This document shows, piece by piece, positions 25,182-32,259 of a DNA stretch of 45,688 nt. The translations under genes and the position numbers were made by a program. How positions within the stretch are numbered: the first letter of the stretch is position 1; each line of letters opens with the position of its first letter. Source of the DNA: a virus; the IMG/VR virus record IMGVR_UViG_3300021090_000042, positions 1 through 45,688 of that record. The stretch is one strand, 5' to 3'. The notes under the pieces are model-generated. The model did not search any database and was not told where the DNA came from. It worked only from the letters and a program-made list of their open reading frames with translations.

Positions 25182-27257
25182 TTATGGTATCACCGGAATT
25201 GGTTCGTTAAGGGAAACTTCACTGTTAAACCATTCAATCTTTTCTTGGATTGAATTGCCTTTGATTCGTTGATTGTCAATTCCTCGTTGAGTTTGATTGC
25301 AGAGATCAACAATGATGCAATACTCACGTGCCCGCGTTATTGCTGTGTAGAGCAATTCACGAGTTAACATGATTGCGTGTGATTTGTGGAGCAAGATAAT
25401 TACCTTGCGCCATTCACAACCTTGTGCTTTGTGAACTGTAAGAGCATAACCAAGAGAGAATTTTGTTTCTCCAAAATCGCCGGCTGTTGAAAGAACTTCT
25501 GTTGCTCCATTGTCAAGGGTAACTTCAACAATATGTGAAGCTTCTTGTTTCTTTGGTTTTTCATCATTCTCTGGAATATCAGCAACATTAAGGCCAGCGT
25601 ATCCTTCAAGGATAAGTTCAATATCTTCATCCTCGCGTTCTTTATTTCCAATGAGAGTAATGCCAAAGCGTGTTAATTCTGTTGATGCAGGCTTAGGCAT
25701 TTTCCCCATATAACGTGCATTGTGATGTATCTTTGTAATATATCCATCTTGTTTGTCAACCATTACACGATCACCGACGGCCAAGTAGAGCCTTCTGATT
25801 CCAGCAAGAATCTCATAAACCATTGCATTACGTTGCTTGCCTATGAACTGTGCAATGTGTTGATTCAAGACAATAGTGCCAGCATCAGCTTTGTTAAAGG
25901 GAGAAAGAATAATATCTTGTTCAGGATCATATTTTTTACTTCCATCCTCTTGTGTTGTGTTATACCATGTCTTAAGGGAATTAACTAAGAGATTAACACA
26001 GCCTGATTCTGTTGGCATTGTTTCAAGTGCTTTACCTGAAACAACTTGAAAGAATGGACGCTTATCTTGAAGTTCTTCTCCCTTCAAGCAACGATGTGCA
26101 TTGTAAATAATGGGAGATTCAAGAGCTTGACGATATACTTCTGTTAGTTCAACAACAGGAAGCAAAATCAATGCATAGTTAAGCATTGATTTTGCAAAGA
26201 TAGGTGGAAGCTGATTAATGTCACCAACGTAAATGATTTGACAGCCTGGCCTTAAGGCATCAAGTAACTTTAATCCCAAATCTGTTCCGAGCATTGAAGA
26301 TTCTTCAATGACAAGGTGAGTTATGCCTAATGGTCTTTGTGAATTACGCTGAGGCTCAAAGCGCATTGTGTCATACCATTCACCTGTTTCTTCATCTTGT
26401 TTTCGAAAAAAAATAGGTTCATATTCCAAAAGCTTATGAATGGTTACAACATTATACATTAGTTCGCGTTCAAGATCAGGATCTTTATGTAATGCACGTC
26501 TAATATTGTCTGTTGCTCTATTTGTATAAGAACAAAAGGCAATACTAGGTGCTACAACATGCTCTCCACCTTGAAGTTTAAAATCATGACTTCCAAGTTT
26601 ACCATGCATCAAAAGACGTTTTGCGATTTCACGACAGGCCGTTGTTTTGCCTGTTCCTGCTGCACCTGTCAGACAAAAAGATTTACCAGCTTCAGCATAC
26701 TCAGCGGCAAGTAGTTGCTTTGCATTTAATTCAATGGTTAATGCAAATGTTTCGTATTTTTTCGTTCCACCATAGCCTGTTGAAGGGCTAATTGATTGAA
26801 AAGGTTTATCGCTTTGCGGATTTGGGATAGGTGCCAAAGCCTCTTTCTTAATAGTTGCTTCCGTAAATTTATCGCCGGGCTGTATCTGTTCAAGCGGAGA
26901 AATTGAAGTCTCATATTCATTGTTATTTGAGATACTGGTATCTGTAATTGGTTTGCTAGCTTTAACATTGCTATTTTGTAAACTGAAACGGTTTTTCTTT
27001 GGCTGTATCTTATTTTGTGTTTGCTTTGCTTCCTGATTTTCTGCCTGAATTTGAATTGTTGTAGAATCTTGAACATAAAGAGTTTTAACCTTTCCGTTTA
27101 TTTCGTTTTCAATCTCTTGACGAAATTGTTTTCTTAACGCTTCCCTTTGTGATATGGAAAGCGAATAGAAAGATGGGCCTACTTGTTTAATTGCACGCGC
27201 TTGTGCTAACTGTTCTTTTTGCTTATCTGTTAAGGGAAGATTACTTAGAAGATTCAT
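25182..27257 (-). CDS. RecD/Dda-type superfamily 1 DNA helicase
   Basis: This 691-residue protein has Walker A GAAGTGKTT (about 197-205), motif II as HLVIEESSML, motif III as IIYVGDINQLPPI, then LTEVYRQ. An SH3-like insert starts GDRVMV. The end reads ALTVHKAQGCEW (motif V) and LLYTAITRARE (motif VI, UvrD_C_2). It unwinds DNA 5'-3' by family analogy, for replication or recombination. The first 190 residues are polar, Gln/Ser-rich and probably flexible. I chose ATG 27257 because it forms an ATGA overlap with a small upstream frame; a TTG at 27293 is less likely. A 13-bp hairpin lies inside the gene at 26162-26195. Confidence 0.88.
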   Translation of the reverse strand: MNLLSNLPLTDKQKEQLAQARAIKQVGPSFYSLSISQREALRKQFRQEIENEINGKVKTLYVQDSTTIQIQAENQEAKQTQNKIQPKKNRFSLQNSNVKASKPITDTSISNNNEYETSISPLEQIQPGDKFTEATIKKEALAPIPNPQSDKPFQSISPSTGYGGTKKYETFALTIELNAKQLLAAEYAEAGKSFCLTGAAGTGKTTACREIAKRLLMHGKLGSHDFKLQGGEHVVAPSIAFCSYTNRATDNIRRALHKDPDLERELMYNVVTIHKLLEYEPIFFRKQDEETGEWYDTMRFEPQRNSQRPLGITHLVIEESSMLGTDLGLKLLDALRPGCQIIYVGDINQLPPIFAKSMLNYALILLPVVELTEVYRQALESPIIYNAHRCLKGEELQDKRPFFQVVSGKALETMPTESGCVNLLVNSLKTWYNTTQEDGSKKYDPEQDIILSPFNKADAGTIVLNQHIAQFIGKQRNAMVYEILAGIRRLYLAVGDRVMVDKQDGYITKIHHNARYMGKMPKPASTELTRFGITLIGNKEREDEDIELILEGYAGLNVADIPENDEKPKKQEASHIVEVTLDNGATEVLSTAGDFGETKFSLGYALTVHKAQGCEWRKVIILLHKSHAIMLTRELLYTAITRAREYCIIVDLCNQTQRGIDNQRIKGNSIQEKIEWFNSEVSLNEPIPVIP
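26162..26195. other. Perfect 13-bp inverted repeat inside the helicase gene
   Basis: GCAAAATCAATGC and GCATTGATTTTGC are exact reverse complements around the loop ATAGTTAA. It falls in the segment encoding SMLNYALILLP. No T tract follows in either direction, so it is not a plain terminator. It could be an mRNA structure, a protein-binding site or chance. Confidence 0.45.
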
Positions 27258-27400
27258 AGATAACCTAATCTTTTTCCCCAAATGATTAACCAATTAGGAA
27301 AAGTCCAGTTACCATTATCATACCAAGAAAAGATTTCAAGAAGATTTGTAAAATCTTTCCTTGATATATGAGTTATGCAAAAGTGATTATATATTTTCAT
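27254..27400 (-). CDS. 48-residue microprotein, unknown
   Basis: ATG 27400 has AAGGA nine bases upstream. The frame reads 48 residues rich in aromatics (NGNWTFPNWLIIWGKRLGYL at the end) and its TGA overlaps the helicase ATG (ATGA). The ribosome site and the overlap support a real gene. The C-terminal Trp-rich end might contact a membrane or be a short fold of its own. Function unknown. Confidence 0.55.
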   Translation of the reverse strand: MKIYNHFCITHISRKDFTNLLEIFSWYDNGNWTFPNWLIIWGKRLGYL

Positions 27401-27412
27401 GCTTGTTTTTCC

Positions 27413-27670
27413 TTATGAAGGGTATCTTTCAAGTGCAAACTCATAAATCCTTATTGCTAGTGGTAAACCAATTTTATATTTATCACGAAGATATTTAATC
27501 TGTAGGTTTTTAGTAGGAATATCTTTTTTGTTTCCAAGACTCTGTATTATAAATACAGGAATATCTAAGGTTTCATTTGTTGGAGTTACGAACTGAAAAA
27601 ACTGATTTACACTATTTGTTGCAACAAAGCGATATTTATAACCATTTTTTAGATCAAGAAACTTATCCAT
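27413..27670 (-). CDS. Unknown small protein
   Basis: This 85-residue protein has a beta-rich first part (YKYRFVATNSVNQFFQFV) and a C-terminal helix (KYLRDKYKIGLPLAIRIYEFALE). It overlaps its upstream neighbour by 8 bases. No family recognised. Confidence 0.58.
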   Translation of the reverse strand: MDKFLDLKNGYKYRFVATNSVNQFFQFVTPTNETLDIPVFIIQSLGNKKDIPTKNLQIKYLRDKYKIGLPLAIRIYEFALERYPS

Positions 27671-28049
27671 TTGTTTTATCCTTTTCTTTCTTGTTGTTTA
27701 CCTGATTTTCCTTATAAAGTCTTGCAATGGCAAAGAATTCACCATCTTGAAAAGACTGAAAGCTTATAATGCATTTGATTTCTTCTTGTTTCTTGAATGC
27801 ATCTTGTAATTCAGGTTCGTGAAAAATTGGCCACTTTGTTTCATCTTTTGTAGTTATTTGACGATCAAACCTTGAAATAGATTGCACGACAAGGAATGAA
27901 CGAATCAAACCCTCTTTCTTATGTCCTGTAGACATAAGAATAGAGAATGTCTTACGATTCTTGCTTGCGTCAGTCTTTGCTTGGTTTGCTGTATCTCCAA
28001 CCAAGACTGGATTCATTGGTTGTCTTGGTTGTCTTGTGTTTGTATTCAT
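27663..28049 (-). CDS. Unknown protein
   Basis: This 128-residue protein has polar, Asn/Lys-rich ends and a beta-type middle (KTFSILMSTGHKKEGLIRSF, CIISFQSFQDGEFFAIARLY). A small beta-barrel nucleic-acid-binding fold is possible but not shown. It is the third gene from the early leftward promoter. Confidence 0.55.
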   Translation of the reverse strand: MNTNTRQPRQPMNPVLVGDTANQAKTDASKNRKTFSILMSTGHKKEGLIRSFLVVQSISRFDRQITTKDETKWPIFHEPELQDAFKKQEEIKCIISFQSFQDGEFFAIARLYKENQVNNKKEKDKTNG

Positions 28050-28059
28050 TTGATTTTCC

Positions 28060-28272
28060 TTATATGCTTAAAGATTGATTTGTTGAAAAGATATGTCCAT
28101 TATCACACATTACACGTTTATGATTCTTTAATCTTGTTGCCTTATGTTCTTTGCTTAAAATAAGAAAAGCATCTGCTTTAATTCCTTGTGCTAGGCAAAA
28201 ATGACAAGGGCAAGACTGTAGGATTGATGTATCTATTTCTTGTAAGGAAGTGGAGCCAAGAGAATCAATCAT
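28060..28272 (-). CDS. Small Cys/His microprotein, possible zinc binder
   Basis: This 70-residue protein carries CPCHFC (about 21-26), a later HK.TRLKNHKRVMCDNGH, then a short tail. ATG 28272, with AAGGA eight bases upstream, is preferred over an upstream start at 28308. It overlaps the 439-residue gene by 8 bases. No family recognised. Confidence 0.55.
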   Translation of the reverse strand: MIDSLGSTSLQEIDTSILQSCPCHFCLAQGIKADAFLILSKEHKATRLKNHKRVMCDNGHIFSTNQSLSI

Positions 28273-29584
28273 TTTTATTTTCCTTTTCGTTAACAACCTT
28301 AGAGGCAAATAAGTTAAACCTGCGTTTTTGTCCTTTCCATTCTCCCAAGTTTTGCTCTAGTTCCTGAGAAAAGGTTGTCAATCCAAGTTCCATTGTTTCT
28401 GTTTTTGTTGTAGCGAATAACTCAGCCAATTGACGGCCTAGTTTATGCTCGCCGAACTTTTCAACAATTTGTTTGCTGATTTCAACACGCTTTTCCGTTC
28501 CTAAGAACATAAAAGCATCAAGCTTTGAATAGAGCATATCGTAGAAAGCTTGCGAGAATGTAGGGACTGGGAACAGAGTTTGAAGTTTGGCTAAAATTTG
28601 TTTTCCAAGCTTCTCACGTCCTAATGCTTGTCTGTGTTCTATGTCTATGTTGCCACCATAGATTTTAACCTTTGCTCCTATTTTTTCTTGTTTTGTTTTG
28701 AGAATGGTTCCAGCAATTCTTGTCTCTCCCTCGCTTTCACCCTTGCAAACCTTGATAAAGTTTTGAATCATAACTTCAACACGGTCAGCAATGATTTGTT
28801 CTTTTGTTAAAGAGATGGGAGCATGAAAAAAGTCATAGATTGCCTCGGGGATAAGGTGCAATTGAGGCATACTAAGACTAGAAGAAATTCCATTGAAATA
28901 GCGAACTGCTGAGGAAAGAGTTTGTATCTTGGCATGTTGTAAGCAAAGATTTGCCTGAACGTAATCATGGCAAATCAAAAGCTTTTTATGCTTAAGGATT
29001 GTAAGTAGCATACCAGAAAGAACCTGTGCTGAAAGCTCAGATTCTAGGAATATTCCTTGATTGCTGTAAGTGCGTATTACATCTCTAACATTGGAATAGA
29101 AGCTTAACGGATGGATAACTTCTAGGTTAAGCTTTCCGGGAATTGGGAGTTGACAAGAAAAGGAAATTCCTGTCTCAGAGCATGTGACTGTTGTATGCTC
29201 GTATAGGTGAATGAAACAGGCTTTATGTTCGTTGTTAGCTTTAACGTAATAGCTAACACTCTGAGCAATTGGTTTCAATAAACTCTTACCAACCTTGCTT
29301 GCTGTTTGTGCTGTTTGTGCTGTTTGTTTTTCTTTGATTCTAGACAGATCAAGCTTGTCCGGTAATGGATTTATGAAATGCTCGATTAGTCTATCTGACA
29401 GATTGAAATTGCCTAGATTGTTTTTCTTAATGTAATGACAATTTAATAGAGCAAGAATGTCTAGGCTATTAAAGTCATTAACAAAATCACGTAAATCAGT
29501 ATAGTTTCCATATTCTTTGTGATATATGGATTCATTCTGGAATCTGTATGTTAATACGTGAATTGGCTCTGTTATGTTTATCAT
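28265..29584 (-). CDS. Unknown 439-residue protein, first gene of the leftward early transcript
   Basis: This protein is predicted to be mostly helical, with a short QTAQTAQTA repeat near residues 89-97 encoded by a 9-base repeat at about 29300. Near the C-terminus is a likely helical bundle (RVEISKQIVEKFGEHKLGRQLAELF). No helicase, primase, nuclease or DNA-binding motif is visible. It follows the leftward promoter directly (about 60-base leader rich in CAA and AAC), so it is made first on this arm. A replication initiator or host-takeover role is possible, but only by position. Confidence 0.6.
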   Translation of the reverse strand: MINITEPIHVLTYRFQNESIYHKEYGNYTDLRDFVNDFNSLDILALLNCHYIKKNNLGNFNLSDRLIEHFINPLPDKLDLSRIKEKQTAQTAQTASKVGKSLLKPIAQSVSYYVKANNEHKACFIHLYEHTTVTCSETGISFSCQLPIPGKLNLEVIHPLSFYSNVRDVIRTYSNQGIFLESELSAQVLSGMLLTILKHKKLLICHDYVQANLCLQHAKIQTLSSAVRYFNGISSSLSMPQLHLIPEAIYDFFHAPISLTKEQIIADRVEVMIQNFIKVCKGESEGETRIAGTILKTKQEKIGAKVKIYGGNIDIEHRQALGREKLGKQILAKLQTLFPVPTFSQAFYDMLYSKLDAFMFLGTEKRVEISKQIVEKFGEHKLGRQLAELFATTKTETMELGLTTFSQELEQNLGEWKGQKRRFNLFASKVVNEKENKND

Positions 29585-29649
29585 TTTGTTTCCATTGTTT
29601 GTCTGTTGCTGTTTGCTTGTTTGTTTGCTAATTTCTATTCAGATACCCC

Positions 29650-29679
29650 ATTTTACCGGAAAAACGGGGCGGAAGTCAA
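29650..29679 (-). promoter_or_regulatory. Leftward early promoter, sigma70-like
   Basis: On the leftward strand TTGACT is followed by 18 bases and TAAAAT (29655-29650). Each hexamer differs from consensus at one position. The -35 box lies in the left A box with an AT-rich stretch upstream. Transcription would start near 29643 and reach the 439-residue gene at 29584. Confidence 0.6.
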
Positions 29680-29688
29680 ATTTATTTT
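29673..29688 (-). repeat. A box, left copy (inverted repeat of 30098-30113)
   Basis: On the leftward strand this reads AAAATAAATTTGACTT, identical over all 16 bases to the right copy on the rightward strand. It contains the -35 element of the leftward promoter plus an AT-rich upstream element. Confidence 0.75.
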
Positions 29689-29735
29689 TTTTGGCCGTTT
29701 TGCCCCTAAAAATCATCAGCTTACGGCCTGCCGGA

Positions 29736-29749
29736 ACTGCGGAATTTTG
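29736..29749 (+). repeat. B box, left copy
   Basis: ACTGCGGAATTTTG is the exact reverse complement of 30001-30014. It lies upstream of the leftward promoter and may bind a regulator of both arms. Confidence 0.65.
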
Positions 29750-29762
29750 TGGGTATGCCCTC

Positions 29763-29778
29763 ATCCCCCGAAGTGACC
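29763..29778 (+). repeat. C box pair, left copy
   Basis: Two adjacent 8-base units, ATCCCCCG and AAGTGACC. The right copy (29964-29979) has the same units inverted but in swapped order. That suggests shuffled binding sites rather than a simple duplication. Confidence 0.55.
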
Positions 29779-29926
29779 TCTGCCCCTTAACCTGATATCT
29801 ATAGTTAGGTTCTCATCTATGCATCTGCCTGATACTATCTCCACTCATGGTTTTATAAGGGTATATCAATTTTAAGAAAGAGAGAGTCAATAACCTAGTC
29901 TGGCAAGATATATAGTATAAGGGATA

Positions 29927-29957
29927 TATATATATCTGCATATGTATATATATCTGC
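29927..29957 (+). repeat. AT-rich tandem repeat, possible unwinding element
   Basis: TATATATATCTGC occurs twice, 18 bases apart, at the inner edge of the right arm. A related ATCTGCCT unit also occurs at about 29823 on the left side. The easy melting would suit an origin or promoter core. Confidence 0.5.
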
Positions 29958-29963
29958 CTAGAT

Positions 29964-29979
29964 CGGGGGATGGTCACTT
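29964..29979 (-). repeat. C box pair, right copy
   Basis: Read leftward it is AAGTGACC then ATCCCCCG, the same two units as in the left copy in the opposite order. Confidence 0.55.
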
Positions 29980-30000
29980 GGCGGATAGAGGGTAAGGGGT

Positions 30001-30014
30001 CAAAATTCCGCAGT
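30001..30014 (-). repeat. B box, right copy
   Basis: Exact inverted copy of the 14 bases at 29736-29749, placed upstream of the rightward promoter as its partner is for the leftward one. Confidence 0.65.
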
Positions 30015-30097
30015 CCCGGTCAAGCTGGAGCTAAGGCGGTCAGGAGTTACGGGTTAGAGCTAGCGCAGGTTTGATGCCGTGACAACCTGATACCCTG

Positions 30098-30113
30098 AAA
30101 ATAAATTTGACTT
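30098..30113 (+). repeat. A box, right copy (inverted repeat of 29673-29688)
   Basis: AAAATAAATTTGACTT, identical to the left copy read on the other strand. It supplies the -35 element of the rightward promoter. Confidence 0.75.
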
Positions 30114-30135
30114 TAGCGATGCAAGTAAGTATAGT
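30107..30135 (+). promoter_or_regulatory. Rightward early promoter, sigma70-like
   Basis: TTGACT, a 17-base spacer and TATAGT. Both hexamers are one base from consensus and the spacing is optimal. Transcription would start near 30142, giving a leader of about 170 bases before the gene at 30313. Confidence 0.7.
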
Positions 30136-30141
30136 GATTAT

Positions 30142-30256
30142 GTTTTCGTGGTGGATAGTCGCCACATTGCATACAAGCAGGGTCTTAGGACAGACTGCGG
30201 TGCAAGAGACAGCTAGCAACATGCAGGGACGATGGTACGTCCATTTCCACGAAAAC
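30142..30256 (+). other. Structured 5' leader closed by a terminal stem
   Basis: GTTTTCGTGG at the expected transcript start (30142-30151) is the exact reverse complement of CCACGAAAAC at 30247-30256. This closes about 95 bases into a loop domain with smaller internal pairings. A base-paired 5' end protects phage mRNAs such as T4 gene 32 and OmpA-type leaders from RNase E. It may do so here, or act as a regulatory RNA fold. Confidence 0.5.
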
Positions 30257-30312
30257 GTGGGCAAAGAACACAAGCCCATAAAATTGTGTTCGATCACTTG
30301 GAGTAAATTACC

Positions 30313-31008
30313 ATGAGTGCATTTGGAAACAAAATGCGATTGGAATTGAGCAAGACAGTCCCGACTGGCAAGCTCGACAAAAAGGGCAAGCCGGAAAAAG
30401 AACGTATCGTTGTCGGTTACGCAATGGTTCCGTATCCTTCACTTGCGGATTTCGGAATCACGGCAGTCCAAGCGAAGGATGAGAAAACGGGGGAACTGAT
30501 GGTAGGAAAAGACGACGGTATCCCTGTCTATGCTGACGACAAGCACGACTACCTGCAACAAGCAATCGCTGCAAGCGTGGCTGCAAAGGTCAGGAATTAT
30601 TTCAGCGGCACAATCAAGGCAAAGCCAGCAAAGGAAGATTTACAAGCTGTTCTCAGTCCTGATGCCGGCAAGCAGTTGCCCGTTGACTTTGAAACCCTGA
30701 CAGCAGAAAGCGCCCGTAGTGGTGAAGCACTCAAGATTCGCAGGGAAGCAAAAGCGGATTTTGAAGCTTTCCTTCAAGGGAAAAACAAGAAAGCAAATGT
30801 CATTGCTGCGCTTGGCGAGCTTTTCTATAACAGTGCTCGCGTGTTGGGAAGTGCATCCCCGAAGTATGTTGAAGCACTGGGGATGCATTGCGAGGAATGG
30901 GGCAAGGGTCTTACCGCAGAGAAACAAGCACGGTTTGCCCCGAAGCTTGCGGAACTGAACGAATCGCTTAACGCAGCGGTGGAGTCTGAAGAACTTGACT
31001 TGTCGTAG
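30313..31008 (+). CDS. Unknown early protein of foreign-looking composition
   Basis: This is a 231-residue soluble protein rich in Ala, Lys and Glu. An N-terminal beta-type half (RLELSKTVPTGKL, ERIVVGYAMVPYPS) is followed by a helical half (SVAAKVRNYF, KADFEAFLQGKNKK, AELNESLNAAVESEELDLS). Codon use (AAG, GAC, GGC, CTG, CGT) differs sharply from all other genes and would suit a GC-richer host. ATG 30313 has GGAG nine bases upstream. It is the first gene behind the rightward early promoter and is isolated by a downstream terminator. This placement is typical of host-takeover or anti-defence genes, or of an abundant ssDNA/nucleoid-type protein. No family was recognised, and those roles are inference. 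Confidence 0.7.
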   Translation: MSAFGNKMRLELSKTVPTGKLDKKGKPEKERIVVGYAMVPYPSLADFGITAVQAKDEKTGELMVGKDDGIPVYADDKHDYLQQAIAASVAAKVRNYFSGTIKAKPAKEDLQAVLSPDAGKQLPVDFETLTAESARSGEALKIRREAKADFEAFLQGKNKKANVIAALGELFYNSARVLGSASPKYVEALGMHCEEWGKGLTAEKQARFAPKLAELNESLNAAVESEELDLS

Positions 31009-31018
31009 CACAACATTG

Positions 31019-31064
31019 GCAAGTTGATACTTGCAGCGCATTAGGTCACAAGCTTAGTGCGCTG
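31019..31064 (+). other. Two adjacent hairpins between early genes
   Basis: GCAAG/CTTGC (31019-31034) and CAGCGCA/TGCGCTG (31034-31064, extendable by TTA/TAG-type pairs) share one base, so they may exclude each other. The second is followed by only three T. They could be an mRNA stabiliser, a processing site or a leaky attenuator. Confidence 0.4.
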
Positions 31065-31117
31065 TTTGAATCAAAAGTAGGTTCTCAATGATGGGCAAAC
31101 TCTGAAAGGAAATTTCA

Positions 31118-31396
31118 ATGTGCGATGCAAGCGTAACAAGAAACAAGTTTTACAACCTGAGCAACACTAAGCAAGGTCAAGAGGTAATGCGATCAACAAG
31201 GCATGGGCCGTTGTTTGCTGGTGCAATCGTAGCTGTCCTAAGATATGGTCATTACATGGCTGGCAAGATGATGGCAAGCTGTGGCATGAGCATACGCACA
31301 GCAATCAGGCTAACCCAGATTGCTAAGGTGCAAGGGTATCGCTACCGGCGGCCATGTCACCAATCATTCAAGGCAAGCTTGGATTTCACAAAGTAA
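31118..31396 (+). CDS. Unknown small early protein, possible DNA-binding
   Basis: This is a 92-residue basic protein. Residues about 58-78 (SIRTAIRLTQIAKVQGYRYRR) look like a helix-turn-helix or basic helix. The middle (PLFAGAIVAVLRYGHYMAGKMM) is hydrophobic with Gly. The ribosome site GAAAGGA precedes the ATG. Composition is intermediate between the gene at 30313 and the rest. It is the last gene before the strong terminator. A small regulator or inhibitor of a host protein is plausible, but no family was recognised. Confidence 0.55.
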   Translation: MCDASVTRNKFYNLSNTKQGQEVMRSTRHGPLFAGAIVAVLRYGHYMAGKMMASCGMSIRTAIRLTQIAKVQGYRYRRPCHQSFKASLDFTK

Positions 31397-31429
31397 GAAT
31401 CAGACAAGGCAAAGCAATCAAAGACTTAA

Positions 31430-31454
31430 GGCCACCTCCGGGTGGCTTTTTTTT
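31430..31454 (+). terminator. Strong intrinsic terminator
   Basis: GCCACC and GGTGGC form a 6-bp stem with loop TCCG, followed by eight T. It ends the short rightward early transcript and separates it from the late promoter. Confidence 0.85.
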
Positions 31455-31587
31455 GATCTGGCCGCTTGCTGCTTCAACCTACTAACTGTCAAAAAAATTC
31501 ACCATTTTTCCCAAAAATTAAGGAAATATTGGATTCTTATTAAATTTTGTTAATAACATAAAACATAGAAGCAACAATTGCGGGATT

Positions 31588-31616
31588 TTGATAGATTCTA
31601 GGTGCCTTAGTATGAT
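31588..31616 (+). promoter_or_regulatory. Late operon promoter, sigma70-like
   Basis: TTGATA, a 17-base spacer and TATGAT, ending 52 bases before the first late gene. Each hexamer is one or two bases from consensus. Since no phage polymerase or sigma factor is seen, late timing may depend on a regulator here. GGATTCTTAT occurs twice around it (31531-31540 and 31635-31644) and could be an operator. The rest of 31455-31668 is AT-rich and holds nothing else I can support. Confidence 0.65.
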
Positions 31617-31668
31617 AAGATGCTTTGTGAAGTAGGATTCTTATGTAACAACAATTTGGAGGGTTTGT

Positions 31669-32259
31669 GTGACAGAAATCTTGGAGAACGTAGAGAATAC
31701 AATTTGTGAATTTTTAGCGGCTGGCGAATCTGCCTCCGAGGTGGCAAAGCTTTGTGGCGTATCAATAGAAAAAATACAAGAACTCTTAAAGAATCAAGAA
31801 TTTAGGGAATTGGTAAAAGCTCGTGGCTTGGAACTGCGTGGAACTCGTATTGAAGCCAAGTATGCAAAAACTGAAGAAGCTTTACTTAATAAAATTGAAA
31901 CAGAGGCTAAATCTGAATTTGCTGAACTTCCTGCTCTTTGCCGTGCTTTGGAAGTCATTGCAAAAAATCGTATCATGTATCGCAATCCAGCCGGCCTTGG
32001 ACAACCCTCAATCATTAATAATAATGTTGTTACTCTTATGCTTCCTCAAGGTGTAGGAAGTGAAAAAGTCTTAATGAATGGTAATGCTGAAATTGTTGCA
32101 ATAGGTGATCGTAATATGGCTTCAATGCCTATTGATGGAGTCAAAGACTTATTTGGAAAACTAGAGGATAAGAGGAAAGAAGTTAAGGAAATTAAAAATG
32201 CAAAAGAACCAAGAAAATTTGATGTTGCAACTTACCCAGCCACAGCAACAGCAAGCTAA
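31669..32259 (+). CDS. Probable small terminase subunit
   Basis: This 196-residue protein has an N-terminal segment ESASEVAKLCGVSIEKIQELLKNQEF (about 18-43) that reads as a helix-turn-helix of the terminase small-subunit type. A charged helix follows, then a beta-type part and a basic tail. It would bind the packaging site and hand DNA to the large terminase two genes on. The start is GTG with GGAGGG five bases before it. No other gene in the late block fits this role, and the position before the large terminase is classical. Confidence 0.6.
   Translation: MTEILENVENTICEFLAAGESASEVAKLCGVSIEKIQELLKNQEFRELVKARGLELRGTRIEAKYAKTEEALLNKIETEAKSEFAELPALCRALEVIAKNRIMYRNPAGLGQPSIINNNVVTLMLPQGVGSEKVLMNGNAEIVAIGDRNMASMPIDGVKDLFGKLEDKRKEVKEIKNAKEPRKFDVATYPATATAS

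Larger units (their letters stand above)
29585..30312. promoter_or_regulatory. Divergent early control region, possible origin
   Basis: This 728-base stretch without a supported gene separates the two transcription arms. It holds two outward sigma70-like promoters, three short boxes (A, B, C) each present as inverted copies around an AT-rich core with TA repeats, and a structured rightward leader. G+C in the flanks is visibly higher than in the rest of the genome. The symmetric box layout and the AT-rich core fit a replication origin as well as a regulatory switch. No known origin motif was recognised. Confidence 0.6.

Noticed and set aside
29696-29795. Rightward frames opening at about 29558-29574 that read through the left control arm
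   Set aside because: They cross the promoter boxes, lack codon bias and ribosome sites, and run antisense to the leftward leader.
30107-30316. Open frame of 69 codons with an ATGA overlap to the 231-residue gene and a signal-like N-terminus
   Set aside because: Its start lies at or before the predicted promoter elements and transcript start, so most of it would not be transcribed intact; the stretch is better read as a structured leader.
31320-31553. Frame of 77 codons over the early terminator
   Set aside because: It overlaps the 92-residue gene and reads through the terminator hairpin; no ribosome site.
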